NCBI GenBank assembly: GCA_028023455.1
Contig: JAQFVV010000277.1
Location: 1,178,001 to 1,242,000, forward strand
Source: Epiperipatus broadwayi
Lineage: Eukaryota; Onychophora; Udeonychophora; Euonychophora; Peripatidae
Reading direction: 5' to 3'
Length of the DNA: 64,000 nt
Positions 1 through 10,404 of this stretch are shown one piece after another. Numbering within the stretch: the first letter of the stretch is position 1; every line of letters begins with the position of its first letter. The notes under the pieces are model-generated. The model worked only from the letters and a program-made list of their open reading frames with translations, ran no database searches and had not been told where the DNA came from. Made by a program: the position numbers and the translations under genes.

Positions 1-1585
1 TATATAGTAATAAAGAACAAGTACCTCCTATATCTATTACATCTTCCGAATTGCCCAGAATTTTAAATGAAGAAGTGAGAAATGCAATTAAATGTATGAA
101 AAAAGGAAAGGCTCCAGGTAATGATGGAATTATAATTGATATATTAAAAGAAGCAGGTGAAGAAACAGAAAAAATATTAGCAAAGTTATATACCAAATGT
201 CTAAATGATAAAGATGTACCGGATGATTGGAAGAATGCAGTAATAATATTAATATTTAAAAAAGGTGATAAAGAAGATATTAGAAATTACAGACCTATCA
301 GCCTTTTATCAGTTTTATATAAAATTTTTACCAAGATAATTACAACTCGTCTACAGAGAACCTTGGATTTTCACCAACCAAGAGAACAAGCTGGATTTAA
401 AAGTGGTTTTAGTACAGTAGATCATATTCAAGTATTGAGAGAAGTTATAGAAAGGACAAATGAATATGAGTTGTCATTATGTTTTGGATTTGTAGATTAT
501 GAAAAGGCATTTGATTCTATAAACATTTCTTCAGTGATTAAAGCATTGGATCATCAAGGTATAGATCCAGGATATTGTCATATTTTAAAGAATATTTATA
601 AAAATGCAACAGCAACAATTAGATTACATAATGATACTGGGAAAGTCAACATTGAGAAAGGTGTAAGACAAGGTGACTTCATATCTCCAAAACTTTTTAC
701 AGCAGTGCTGCAAGAAGTATTTTGTGGATTAAAATGGGAAACTAAAGGAGTGAAAGTAAATGGAGATTATTTAAGTCATTTAGATTTCGCAGATGATGTA
801 GTTGTTTTTGCAAATAATGCTTCCGAGCTGCAGGAAATGTTGCAGGAGTTATCAGATGAAAGTAGGAAAGTAGGACTAAAGATAAATGTTAAAAAGACTA
901 AAGTAATGTTTAATCGATTTGCTCCAAATATGAAAATAAAGATTGATTATGATGAATTAGAAGAAGTTAAGAGTTACAAATACCTTGGTCAGATTATTAA
1001 TACAGATGGAAACATAATAGAGGAAATTAATCATAGAATTAAACTTGGTTGGAGTGCTTTTGGTAGAAATAACTTGATATTAAAAGGAAATATGCCTATG
1101 TGTTTGAAAAGAAAGGTTTTTAACAAATGTGTTTTACCAGTTCTTACTTATGGATCTGAGACTTGGACACTTAATAGAAGATCAATACAGAGACTTCAGA
1201 CCACTCAAAGAAGTATGGAGAGATGTATGTTGGGAGTAACAAGAAGAGATCGAAAACGCAATGTATGGGTAAGAGAACAAACAGGTGTTACTGACCTCAT
1301 TGAAAAAATTAAAAGATTGAAGTGGAGTTGGGCTGGACATATTGCTAGAAGAGATGATAATAGATGGACAATTGAAATTTTAAACTGGATTCCAAGAGAT
1401 TGTAAAAGACCCAGAAGGAGACCACATGTAAGATGGATGGATGAAATAAGAAAATGTGTAGGGATGATGTGGAGAAGAGAAGCTAAAGATCGGAGAAGAT
1501 GGATTAAACTTGGAGAGACCTTCATCCTGCAGTGGATTGATAATGGTTGATAATGATGATGATGATGATGAATTGATGATGGATA
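1..1585 (+). mobile_element. RTE non-LTR retrotransposon, 5' truncated by window edge
   Basis: The element ends a few bases after the stop codon in a short GAT/ATG microsatellite at about 1551-1572, the usual kind of RTE 3' terminus. The same end (GATGATGAT run just after the last codon) is seen at about 16320-16331 in the second copy, which fixes the 3' boundary. Confidence 0.85.
3..1550 (+). CDS. RTE-type retrotransposon reverse transcriptase, 3' part (5' end outside window)
   Basis: The frame is open from the window edge to a TGA at 1548-1550, so the protein starts upstream; RTE proteins usually carry an APE endonuclease first, and that part is missing here. Counting from the TTG codon at 51, reverse transcriptase motifs occur in order: [13 protein letters not shown] near residues 79-91, VDYEKAFD with the first catalytic Asp near 148-155, RQGD near 206-209, FADD (catalytic Asp pair) at 246-249, and [10 protein letters not shown] near 311-320. 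The C-terminal part is rich in Arg and Trp and holds [18 protein letters not shown] and repeated W residues, as in RTE proteins. No frameshift or stop is seen over about 515 codons, unlike the second copy at 13.6-16.3 kb, so this is a young insertion. RTE enzymes make cDNA by target-primed reverse transcription in the nucleus. Identification of the clade is firm; activity is not shown. Confidence 0.93.
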   Translation, partial: YSNKEQVPPISITSSELPRILNEEVRNAIKCMKKGKAPGNDGIIIDILKEAGEETEKILAKLYTKCLNDKDVPDDWKNAVIILIFKKGDKEDIRNYRPISLLSVLYKIFTKIITTRLQRTLDFHQPREQAGFKSGFSTVDHIQVLREVIERTNEYELSLCFGFVDYEKAFDSINISSVIKALDHQGIDPGYCHILKNIYKNATATIRLHNDTGKVNIEKGVRQGDFISPKLFTAVLQEVFCGLKWETKGVKVNGDYLSHLDFADDVVVFANNASELQEMLQELSDESRKVGLKINVKKTKVMFNRFAPNMKIKIDYDELEEVKSYKYLGQIINTDGNIIEEINHRIKLGWSAFGRNNLILKGNMPMCLKRKVFNKCVLPVLTYGSETWTLNRRSIQRLQTTQRSMERCMLGVTRRDRKRNVWVREQTGVTDLIEKIKRLKWSWAGHIARRDDNRWTIEILNWIPRDCKRPRRRPHVRWMDEIRKCVGMMWRREAKDRRRWIKLGETFILQWIDNG

Positions 1586-1599
1586 AGAAAATAATAATT

Positions 1600-4500
1600 G
1601 AAAAAAAAAAGAAATAAATGACAGACATAGATAATTGATACAAATAGAGGATATAGCAGTACATGAGAAAGGACAACCAAAAAGAAACAAAAATCACTTC
1701 AAGTAGTATACAAAACTTTGTGATGACATGAAGTTAAAATGATTTATAAAGTATAAAACAGATTATCACATTTCATAATTCATCATCTGGGTATGCAAAG
1801 ACCTTAAAATTTTTAATATAAACTGTTTCAACATAACGTGTTGACTTAGAAATGTTTCTGCAATCAACACTGGGAGAGAACAAGTCACCTTTTTACTCAG
1901 ACACACTATGTAATATATTGGGAAGCTAACCCTTTCATTATCTCTACAACATTCTACTTTGTAGTCCTACACAATTAATTCAAGATCTATATGGGGTACT
2001 ATACATTTCTATAAAGTAAATTCAACATGTAATCTAGTTATTTAAATTAATTCAAACAGGCCACACATATGGAGTGCACAAATCAACTTAATGATATATC
2101 CATAGGATATTATTTCAATCCAATTAATTACTGATAATAAATTCTCTATTATTTAAAAGGGTATCAAACTAATAACCATTAGTTCATCCTTTTGGTATCA
2201 ATTCCTATAAGGATCAGCAAAACTTGCCACTAATAAAGCATTTTTATGAAGACCAAATTACATGGATTTTTCATTTCACTTTTATAGAAAGAATGCATTA
2301 AAAGAATTCTTACAGAGACATACATTTACAGTTCCCTACAGCATATTCCAGGTTCAAGATCAGTACTTTTAAACTCTCAAGATGAGTGGCATACAATAGA
2401 AAAAACAGACAAAACAAAATTAATTTATATTTAGTGTAGAGTGCGATGAGCAGATAAATTGAACACCAAATATTGGCTCAATTTAATATCGAATTTATTA
2501 ATATTAAAAAAGTAAATAAAACCCATAACCACAATTTAACACAACATATCAAAGAATACAATAACTAGTTGTAAGTGAAAATTACCTACTTTTCTTTGGC
2601 GTACATGAAAATGTATGGTTATATACACATATATGGACATATTTATTAAAAAATTAATAAGTAATTAAAGACTATTAAATCTGAAAAAAAATAAGTATTT
2701 CCATACAAAGCAGTACTTCATTTATGCACTTACATATATGTACATAAACATTATCTTAATTTCAGTTACAAAAAAATTAAATCAATGTGATATATTTGGT
2801 AGGTTTAAAATAAATTCATATTATTCCACATATACACATGTATACATGTTGTAACAGCATAAAAATATAGTTTTAATTATCTTCAGACCTCAAAAATTCA
2901 GCAAGCCAAAATCTGTAATGGTATAAAAATGAATTGATCAACTATTATTAGGAAATCTGCAATGGAATGAAAGTGAATGTACCATAATTAATTTACCAAA
3001 TAGCTCATCATGAATAAATACTAACCTTGTAATACTATAAAATAGCTGTATATATCAATTGATAGTTTTATTATACTCCCAATTAAAATACCAAATTGTA
3101 CTGGCATGAAATGTTTGTAAAATAATATTTAAACAATATAAATTATAAAAATAATAATAATGTTGAGTGTCTATTTATCAATTTAGAATAAATAATAATA
3201 ACGTTGGTGGTCGAGTGGTCAGCACAGCTGTCCTGGGTTAGCAGGTTCACTTCCCAGCCAATGCTATGACACATGAAAAGAAAAAAAACAGAATAATAGT
3301 AACTTAACCAATTAATGTTTATTGAGACATTACCTTAACTTTTGTAATCAATAAAATATAAATACTCCGAAAAAAAACTTGAGTTGTGTCAAGTCATAAG
3401 TAAGAAAACTACTAAAATAAGGTAATAAATTATTAAGATATATAAATGTTTATTTATACTCTGACTAGTTAAATATTTAATATAAAGAATTATGTAGAGA
3501 CTATTTAAACTGATACCAAAGTAAAATGTAATCAATAAACTAGGAATAATTATGAAATTCAAATTTATTTAATAAAATAAGATTTCTTAACATAAATATG
3601 TAATAAAAAAAATAATATATAAATTAATGAATGGATAAAATAATTTAAAGGTATGTGTTGTCAATATTTCTAACTTATGTATCTATGAAATGATGCAAAA
3701 GATGATACATTAATAAACCAAATAGAAAATATTTATCTGGGTAAGTAATAATGACTAAACCTTTAAATATATTTAAAAAATATCTAAGTCTGCTTTAGTC
3801 TGTTTCTTACTCCTTTTACAGTCATAAGTGGAAGATGGCCAATTTAATTACAAACTTATATTTCACAAATGAACATGAGTTATATATATATACTTATATT
3901 TCAAATATATTATTTTATAAACTTATTACCAAATAATAAAACAAACAAAACATAGTTTAAAATGTTATATAAAAATCAAGGTTAATATTAATAAAGATAT
4001 TTAAAATTTCATTTTTAAAATTATCTAATTTTCTTTTTGGCTAACTTATTTGTATAATATAAACAAACACATATTCATCATTAGACAAATGTATAAATAA
4101 CTATATATAATAAAACATACAACCTGGTATATTTTTCCATGTATCGTTGGATATCCCTTTCATAGATTATTCAATTAAAACACATTTATTAATATAAACA
4201 CAATAATATATATAAACAAAATTATAGTTCACAAATCCTGGTGCTTCTAATAATTCTGATGCAAGATGAAAATCCTTTAAATAAATATATCTAAAGTCCA
4301 TCCAGATTCCAAAAATACTGTTCATAAAAAGAATTTTATCTAATTAATAAAGTAAGCATTTTAAAATAATATATTCCATAGTGAATTTTTATAATATTAA
4401 TATTTCTATTTTTATATTAAAATGAACATTGCTTTTGGAGCAAATTTTTTTTTTCATTTAAGGATCCATTATTATATTGCAAATTAACTATCAATTTTTA

Positions 4501-6450
4501 TATAAAACACGTTGAATTTTTGCTTACTAAAGAGACATAACAAGAGAGAGAAGTTGATCTCAAAACATGGGCTTTTATATCCTTTACCCAATGATGAAAT
4601 ATTGATATCACTAGCATAAATTCCATTTCCATTGCTTCACTCGTTTCTGCAGTCTTTGTTATGAAGAGTCAGAATTTAACTCGATAAAGAGTTCTTTTAA
4701 ATACTGCAGCAATCCATGAACTACAAATGACTTTTTAATAAATAGTTTGTAAAATAATAATTATAAAAAATACAATAAATTTGCAATTTAAAATAAATCT
4801 TTTAAAATCATAATTTGAATAAAATACATATATTTTAACTATCCATTGAAATAATTATATATAAAAATAATTTTTTAAATACGTATAAATTAAGACTGTT
4901 TTTATTTTATAAACAAAAACGCAAAACGCAGATAAATTTGCATACATACATGAAATAATAATTTACTATTTCTTTATTTATGTTTATGTATTGCTTGTTA
5001 AATGCATGCACTAAAGTAAAATATTAATAAATGAATTTATCCCAACTTATTTTAATCTATCCAAACTTTCTAATAATAAAATATTAACTTATATGATTTA
5101 CACTATCTGTTAAGGAAATAAAAATTAAAAATCCCACAAACATATTTTATATTATGCTGTATTATCAATAACCATTTATCAATCATATGAATCATTTGAT
5201 CTTTCAAAACAATTGAAAAATAAATAAACCTATAAAAAAAATTTTTTTTTAAAGAATATAATAATTTCAGGTTTGAATCTAAATTAAGATGGTACAATAT
5301 ATATTAATTTATAAATTGCTTTTATATAAAAAAAAATCATTGTCATATTTTAAATAGATTTAAAATATATTAAAATTCAATAAATAATTAATATTCCTTC
5401 CTGGAGTATGGGGAAGGGTGGGATCCATTTTAAACATTTAATTTATAAATGCAAAGAAATATTTGGAGTTAAGTTCTCTTCAACAGTAAAAAAAATATTT
5501 TAATTTGTTATAATACTTTTTTTTCTTCTTTTAAAAAATATTGATAAATAGTTAAAGACTTTCAGTATAATTTTCATGCTCAACACCATAAAACAGGAGA
5601 TACAAGGATTCACATTTACATCTTCACAATATCATTTTTTCTTTATTGGGCAGGACATTAGCATAGGGTCACACGATGATGAGGAAAGGGGTTCAGTATA
5701 TTAAATGCACATCTACTCTCATCTTGTTTTCTTTGATCAAATTAGCAAACATTCTGGCAAGGCAAGAATTGATATCAATTTAATAATGTTAATCCCCTAG
5801 AACCTGATTAGTGGCATTTAATAATGAAATATGCAGTTCTCAGCGGCACTCCAGAGTCTTTCAGAATAGAGTTTCAACTAACTTTTTTCCACTTAAGTTT
5901 ATTTTCAAAAGTAGATTGCCTTTTTCTTCCTGTCAAATAACAATTCACAACTTTAGTTTCAAAACTTTATTTGTAGCAATGCACATGAAAAGAACCTTCC
6001 TTCAGCTTGTTTTTTCTTATCTCTATTTTTTTAATCAAATCCTCAGATAAATCTTTTAATTAATTAATAAAATATCTAATCAGTACACACATGCATCCAT
6101 ACAAATAAGTATTCTTTTTGGAAAAAATTTGATAAGAGAAAAAATGATTTTTTTTCTCTTTTACAAAAGAAAACATTATATGAACAATAATTTTAAAAAA
6201 TTCTTAGATAATGTTACCCCATTTTAATGAATTCAACTTTTACAAGATAATAAAAACTTAATTTTCTTCTTTTTTTAGCATTTAAATAGATAAAACAAAT
6301 TAAATGTAGAATTTCTTTCTCTGTGATATTATATATATATATTTAAATAAAGGAAAAATTTGCACATATATTTTATATTTATTAATAAAATATACATCAT
6401 GTTTATATAAATTAAATTCAAAATATTAAATCGAAGATTTTCACAGATGA
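1600..6450. other. AT-rich spacer without recognisable genes
   Basis: No convincing coding exon is seen on either strand. Contents are AT-rich unique sequence, short A or T runs and one tRNA-like unit near 3.2 kb. A minus-strand stretch at about 2312-2375 reads openly up to a GTAAGA donor-like site, but its acceptor is unclear and I do not call it an exon. Confidence 0.6.
3204..3275 (+). repeat. tRNA-like unit, probable SINE head
   Basis: A box-A-like segment (TGGTCGAGTGGTCA at about 3207-3220) is followed 23 bases later by a box-B-like segment (GGTTCACTTCC at 3244-3254; consensus GGTTCRANTCC). The spacing fits an internal RNA polymerase III promoter. The body does not fold as a clean cloverleaf, so this is a tRNA-derived SINE fragment rather than a tRNA gene. 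It may be only the head of an older SINE. Confidence 0.45.
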
Positions 6451-6453
6451 CAG

Positions 6454-6660
6454 ATATAAATAAAATATCTGGGTACATCTATGTATAATTTATTGAAAAT
6501 ATAAACCAACATTTCAACCAGGTTATACTGGTCATTAACTGAGTAACAAATATTAATTAATTGTAGAGGCACTGCAAACACAGATGTATAACAATAACAA
6601 ATATTCTGTTAATATCAATAAATTATGTATGGATGTACCCAGATATTTTATATATATTTA
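6454..6660. repeat. Palindromic foldback element (about 200 bp)
   Basis: The left arm from about 6454 (containing AAAATATCTGGGTACATC) is the reverse complement, with a few changes, of the right arm ending at about 6660 (GGATGTACCCAGATATTTT). The arms are 50-60 bp and flank a unique centre of roughly 90 bp. No coding capacity is seen. It resembles a MITE or a foldback retroelement; I could not find clear target-site duplications. Confidence 0.75.
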
Positions 6661-6707
6661 AGTTTACAAACATATTTTTATTCTGAATCTATGTTTGTCT
6701 ATTTTAA

Positions 6708-6999
6708 CCATTAAAACATCACATAATCACCATTTCATATGCTTACACATTATGTTAATAAAAGTACCAAACTCTCGATATAGTAGTGTTACCAAGTGCA
6801 AGCTTTTATAATCAATGGATACAGGAAGGTTTGTGCATAAAAATGCTACCTGATGAATGCCACAAGCTAGAAACTAGTCTGGGAATATTGGATGAGTAAT
6901 CACTAGATAGAGATTTTATGCCTAAACCTTCCTGCATTCATGATTACAAAATCTTGCACTTGGTGAAACTACTGTAAGGAGAGTTTGATAATTTTATTA
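6708..6999 (+). mobile_element. Family A foldback element with partial hammerhead motif
   Basis: The element is bounded by a perfect 14 bp direct repeat, TTTGTCTATTTTAA, at 6694-6707 and 7000-7013, read as a target-site duplication. It starts with the family tail (AACATCACATAATCACC), then has an inverted arm and a direct arm that pair with each other. The plus-strand arm keeps CTGATGA (6850-6856), GAAAC and TAGTC, the hammerhead core words. The 5' strand of helix I is missing at the arm junction, so this ribozyme should not fold. It shares its structure with the copies at 8491-9184 and 56547-56893. Confidence 0.8.
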
Positions 7000-7904
7000 T
7001 TTGTCTATTTTAAGATGTTATTTATCTCTTTATACCTTTATGCTTATAGGTTAACTGATATAATGTATGATGGAGTGCAGTCATCATAATCCCCACAATA
7101 GTACATAAATTTTTGGCTATTTATGAATTCACAACCTAGATTAAATATTCTTGTATAAATTTCAGTTTGTTTTGCAGTTTTTTTAAAAATCATACAAATT
7201 TTATAAATTTCTCTAATATCCCTTTTAATTTATTAATATGCATGTCTATACCATTTAATTATTTTTTGCTAAGTAAAACTTCCATCATTTTTGTGCATTA
7301 TTTATTATTTTCTGAAAGAAAGATGGCTGACTTTCACAAAAAGCATTATTTACAACTATAATGTGATATAAAATAGCTACATTTTAAACAAAGTCAGAAG
7401 TTTCTATGTACTATTCCCAGAACATGTCCTCCTTCCAAAATTCTTACATATTACAAAAAATTCACCTATTTCTTGAACTTATTATCCACTTATTCATTCT
7501 ATCCTTGGTTTATTTCTTTATTTTTCCTTCTATTCCATTCTAAATAAAAGCTATTTTATTAGTTTCATTGTCCTATCCTCATATTTCCCAATTTCATTAT
7601 GAAGACTAAAAAAAAATTGTAAAATCTTAACCTCTTTCATTCTCATTATTCTTAAATTTCTTCCATTGTCCATGCAATTTATTCTTATCTTTCAATATCC
7701 TACAATCCAAAAATAAGGGTTTGATATTTTCTTTTCATTCCTTATATAAACTATATTTTCAATCCAAACACATTTCATTATTGCCTTCTTTTTCTGCTAT
7801 CTAGATTTCTGACTTTGTGCCAAATAATATTAAACATCATTTGGTATTACCATACATCCTTTTTATTAAGTAACATCAAACTCTTTTGCTTTCATCCTTT
7901 GGAT

Positions 7905-8315
7905 ATATAATTCTATAAGTAATGTCAATACCCTTCCGAAAAGAAGATTGAATTTTATTTGACAATTTAACAAATAATTCGCTAAGCAATGCTTTTGACT
8001 AGGGAGGTCATAATCATACCATTCAAACTTATCGACTAAACCAGTATTATTAGGTAAAAACATGACTTTAGTATTTAATAGAATATGTAAATTCATAATT
8101 TATATATTCCATTTCTGGAACAGGACTATACCAGAGTCTTTTTATGTCATGTTTTCTCCTAATAATAGCACCAGTTTAGCCAAAAAGTTTAAGTGCTATG
8201 ATTATGACCTTCCCAGGGGGTTGAAAGCACTGCTCAGCGAATTATTTGTTAAATGGTCAAATAAAATTTTAATCTTTTCTTGGGAAGTATATTAACATTA
8301 CTTATAGAGTAATTT
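7905..8315. repeat. Palindromic foldback element (about 410 bp), unrelated to family A
   Basis: Two inverted arms of about 190 bp face each other around 8105. The left arm contains GGGAGGTCATAATCATA and the right arm TATGATTATGACCTTCCC. Because of this symmetry both strands show a similar short open frame (each holding CYDYDLP or WYDYDLP), which is an artefact of the palindrome and not a gene. No hammerhead core words are present. Confidence 0.75.
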
Positions 8316-8642
8316 CAAACTATGTTTTTAACCATATACATTTCACACAACTCTAATTCTTTCTCTTTAATTAACTACTTTATCCTCTTTACATAATCCT
8401 ACAATTATATAGTTGCAATACATTTGCTACATATTTATCCCATTGCATGGAAAGAAATTGTCTATCTATTAACTTAGCATATTGTATACTACTAAACATC
8501 ACATGATCACCATCTCATTCTAGCACATAATTGTTGTAAACAAAGGCAAAACTCTTTATACATTAGTGCCACCTTTTGCAAACAAGAGTAATCAATGGAT
8601 GCCAGAATGCTTGTGTATAAAATTCCTATCTAATGCCTACTC

Positions 8643-8701
8643 ATCCAATATCCCCAGACTAGTTTCTGTCTTGTGGCCATCATCAGTGAGGAGCCTTGGA
8701 T
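8643..8701 (-). ncRNA. Hammerhead ribozyme motif, type I (left arm of family A palindrome)
   Basis: Read on the minus strand. The core is intact: CTGATGA at 8686-8680, GAAA at 8666-8663 and the cleavage triplet GTC at 8659-8657. Helix I has an outer six-pair part (ATCCAA with TTGGAT) and an inner six-pair part (TCCTCA with TGGGGA, one G-U). Helix II (TGGC, loop CACAA, GACA) has one mismatch compared with the right-arm copy. Helix III is the six-base palindrome ACTAGT, too short for a hairpin loop, so pairing would need a second molecule or a tertiary-stabilised short stem. Cleavage would fall 3' of the C at 8657. Confidence 0.75.
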
Positions 8702-9019
8702 CTGAGAGCACTGCACCTAGATCTTAAGATCTAATGCAACCCTCCAGCATCCACCTTTTATCTCTACTTTACTATAAAACTATGAGAATGAAATTGAAAA
8801 CACAATAATATTTTCAATCTAAGCTCAATAGCTTATATACCAAAATGTATGGGTGCTGAATTGAGTTCAGACCCATATGACAATATAAGCTATTGAGCTT
8901 AGATTGAAAATATTATTGTGTTTTCAATTTCATTCTCATAGTTTTGTAGTAAAGTAGAGATAAAAGGTGGATGCTGGAGGGTTGCATTAGATCCTAAGAC
9001 CTATGTGCAGTACTCTCAG

Positions 9020-9078
9020 ATCCAATGCTCCTCACTGATGATGGCCACAAGCCAGAAACTAGTCTGGGGATATTGGAT
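9020..9078 (+). ncRNA. Hammerhead ribozyme motif, type I, best copy (right arm of family A palindrome)
   Basis: All conserved core positions are present. CTGATGA lies at 9035-9041, GAAA at 9055-9058 and the cleavage triplet GTC at 9062-9064, so self-cleavage is predicted after C9064. Helix I: inner TCCTCA 9029-9034 pairs with TGGGGA 9065-9070 (one G-U); outer ATCCAA 9020-9025 pairs fully with TTGGAT 9073-9078. The internal loop between them (TGC against TA) is where natural type I hammerheads make their loop-loop contact. Helix II: TGGC 9042-9045 pairs fully with GCCA 9051-9054, loop CACAA. Helix III is the self-complementary ACTAGT 9058-9063 without a loop, as expected for a minimal hammerhead working as a dimer. 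The base pairs are seen directly; activity is inferred. Confidence 0.82.
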
Positions 9079-9843
9079 GAGTAGGCACTAGATAGGGATT
9101 TTATGCACAAGCCTTCTGGCATCCATTGATTACTTTTGTTGTCACAAGGTGGCACTACTGTATGGAAAGTTTTGCCTTTGTTTACATATTTTATACTCTT
9201 GTCCAATATGTTTGTTGTCCTCTCCACATAGTCCAATTAATTATTATTTTAACTGATCTATTTTTATTCATGTATTGAAACTCTCCAAACCTTTTCATTT
9301 TAGTTTTAATTTCCTTTATTAAAAAATAAGTTCAATTTTATCCATGTTCTACCTAAAGATTTCCCGAATTTTCTGATCCTATGCAAAATGCATCCTTTCC
9401 AAATATTAAATAAGCAATATTACTCCTTCCAAATAATTCTACATATCTTATAATTGCTAAAAATATGAAAACATAATTTTCTTTCTTTATTATAGTATAT
9501 GATAAGTCTTAAAATTTCTCAATTTCCAGTGTTTCTACCATATTCTATGGTCCTTACCCTAAGGATCATTCATTACTGAAAAAGCAATATAGAGAATAAA
9601 TTTAACCAATATATTATACATATATATATACATTTTCTACAGAATACTATATTTAAATTCTAAATGCCTTTTTTTAAATACATCTTTCTTGGAAACACTA
9701 CATAAAAAAGATTACTTTTTTTTTTTTTAAGAAATGATTTCATTCACATAAACGTATTAAAAGGTTAAAAAAAATATTTTTTCTTCAGCTTTTACAGTAT
9801 TCTTGATATTCTTTGGCAAAAAATAAAAACATGGGCATCAGCA

Positions 9844-10078
9844 CTAAACATCACATGATCACCACTAGATCCTAAGATCTAGGTGCAGTGCTCTCAGATC
9901 CAAGGCTCTTCACTGATGAAAGCCACAAGCTAGAAATTAGTCTGGGGATATTGGTTGAGTAGGCATTAGATGGGAACTTTATACACAAACCTTCTGGCAT
10001 GCATTGATTACTCTTGTTGGCACAAGGTGGCACTACTGTATGAAGAGTTTTGCTTGTTTAAATAGTCAATGTTACTGA
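9844..10078 (+). mobile_element. Family A element, one arm retained, with hammerhead
   Basis: The copy starts with the family tail in inverted form (CTAAACATCACATGATCACC at about 9844), which joins directly to the plus-strand arm from about 9865. The arm runs through the hammerhead to the usual end (GAGTTTTGCTTGTTT at about 10064-10078). The left arm is lost except for the tail, giving a 235 bp element. No clear target-site duplication was found, so the ends are approximate. Confidence 0.72.
9898..9956 (+). ncRNA. Hammerhead ribozyme motif, type I, intact core
   Basis: CTGATGA 9913-9919, GAAA 9933-9936 and GTC 9940-9942 are intact. Inner helix I TCTTCA 9907-9912 pairs with TGGGGA 9943-9948 with two G-U pairs. 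Outer ATCCAA 9898-9903 pairs with TTGGTT 9951-9956 with a terminal mismatch. Helix II (AAGC, loop CACAA, GCTA) keeps three pairs beyond an A-A mismatch at its base. Sequence changes relative to 9020-9078 include paired changes in helix II (G to A matched by C to T), a compensatory pattern that favours a structured RNA. Confidence 0.75.
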
Positions 10079-10404
10079 ACATGACAATTCCATTCTTTTA
10101 ATTTGGTTGCAAAATATAAAAACAATGTAAAATCTGAAGAAAATTTATTTCTTACTATTTAATGTGTTTTTGAAAGCATTTTTTTTTTCAAATTATTTTC
10201 TAATTTTTAGTTTTATATATGGTCATTGTCATAGTTTCAATTTGTTAATTTTTGTTTGTATAAACATAGTAGTCACACCAAGAAAATTATGTTCATATTT
10301 AGTTAAAATACACCAAATCAAATGTAAATTAATATTGAGGTGAATTCATTTAAATTATTATTTGAAAATCTCTCGAATGTTGAAAATGTTCAACAAATTG
10401 TTAT

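Larger units (their letters stand above)
8491..9184. mobile_element. Family A foldback element, full-length palindrome with two opposed hammerheads
   Basis: This 694 bp element is flanked by 13 bp near-identical direct repeats, CATATTGTATACT (8478-8490) and CATATTTTATACT (9185-9197), one mismatch. It starts with the family tail (TAAACATCACATGATCACC). A palindrome of about 650 bp follows (8535-9186), centred near 8860 at GGGTGCTGAATTGAGTTCAG; the few bases past 9184 overlap the flanking repeat. Each arm carries one hammerhead-like motif, in opposite orientation. Arms differ at only a few percent of positions by eye, so the copy is fairly young. No protein is encoded. Known animal elements with hammerheads are Penelope-like elements and retrozymes; which of these this non-autonomous family depends on is open. 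Confidence 0.85.

Noticed and set aside
1205-1697. Minus-strand open frames of 105-161 codons at 1.2-1.7 kb
   Set aside because: They are antisense to the RTE protein and the GAT tail (Ser/His/Leu bias) and have no independent support.
3204-3275. A functional tRNA gene
   Set aside because: Box A and box B are present, but no acceptor stem or anticodon arm could be drawn; it is better called a SINE fragment.
7866-8295. Two opposite open frames of about 76 codons sharing a YDYDLP motif
   Set aside because: The shared motif comes from the palindrome itself, which encodes the same text on both strands. No protein family fits.
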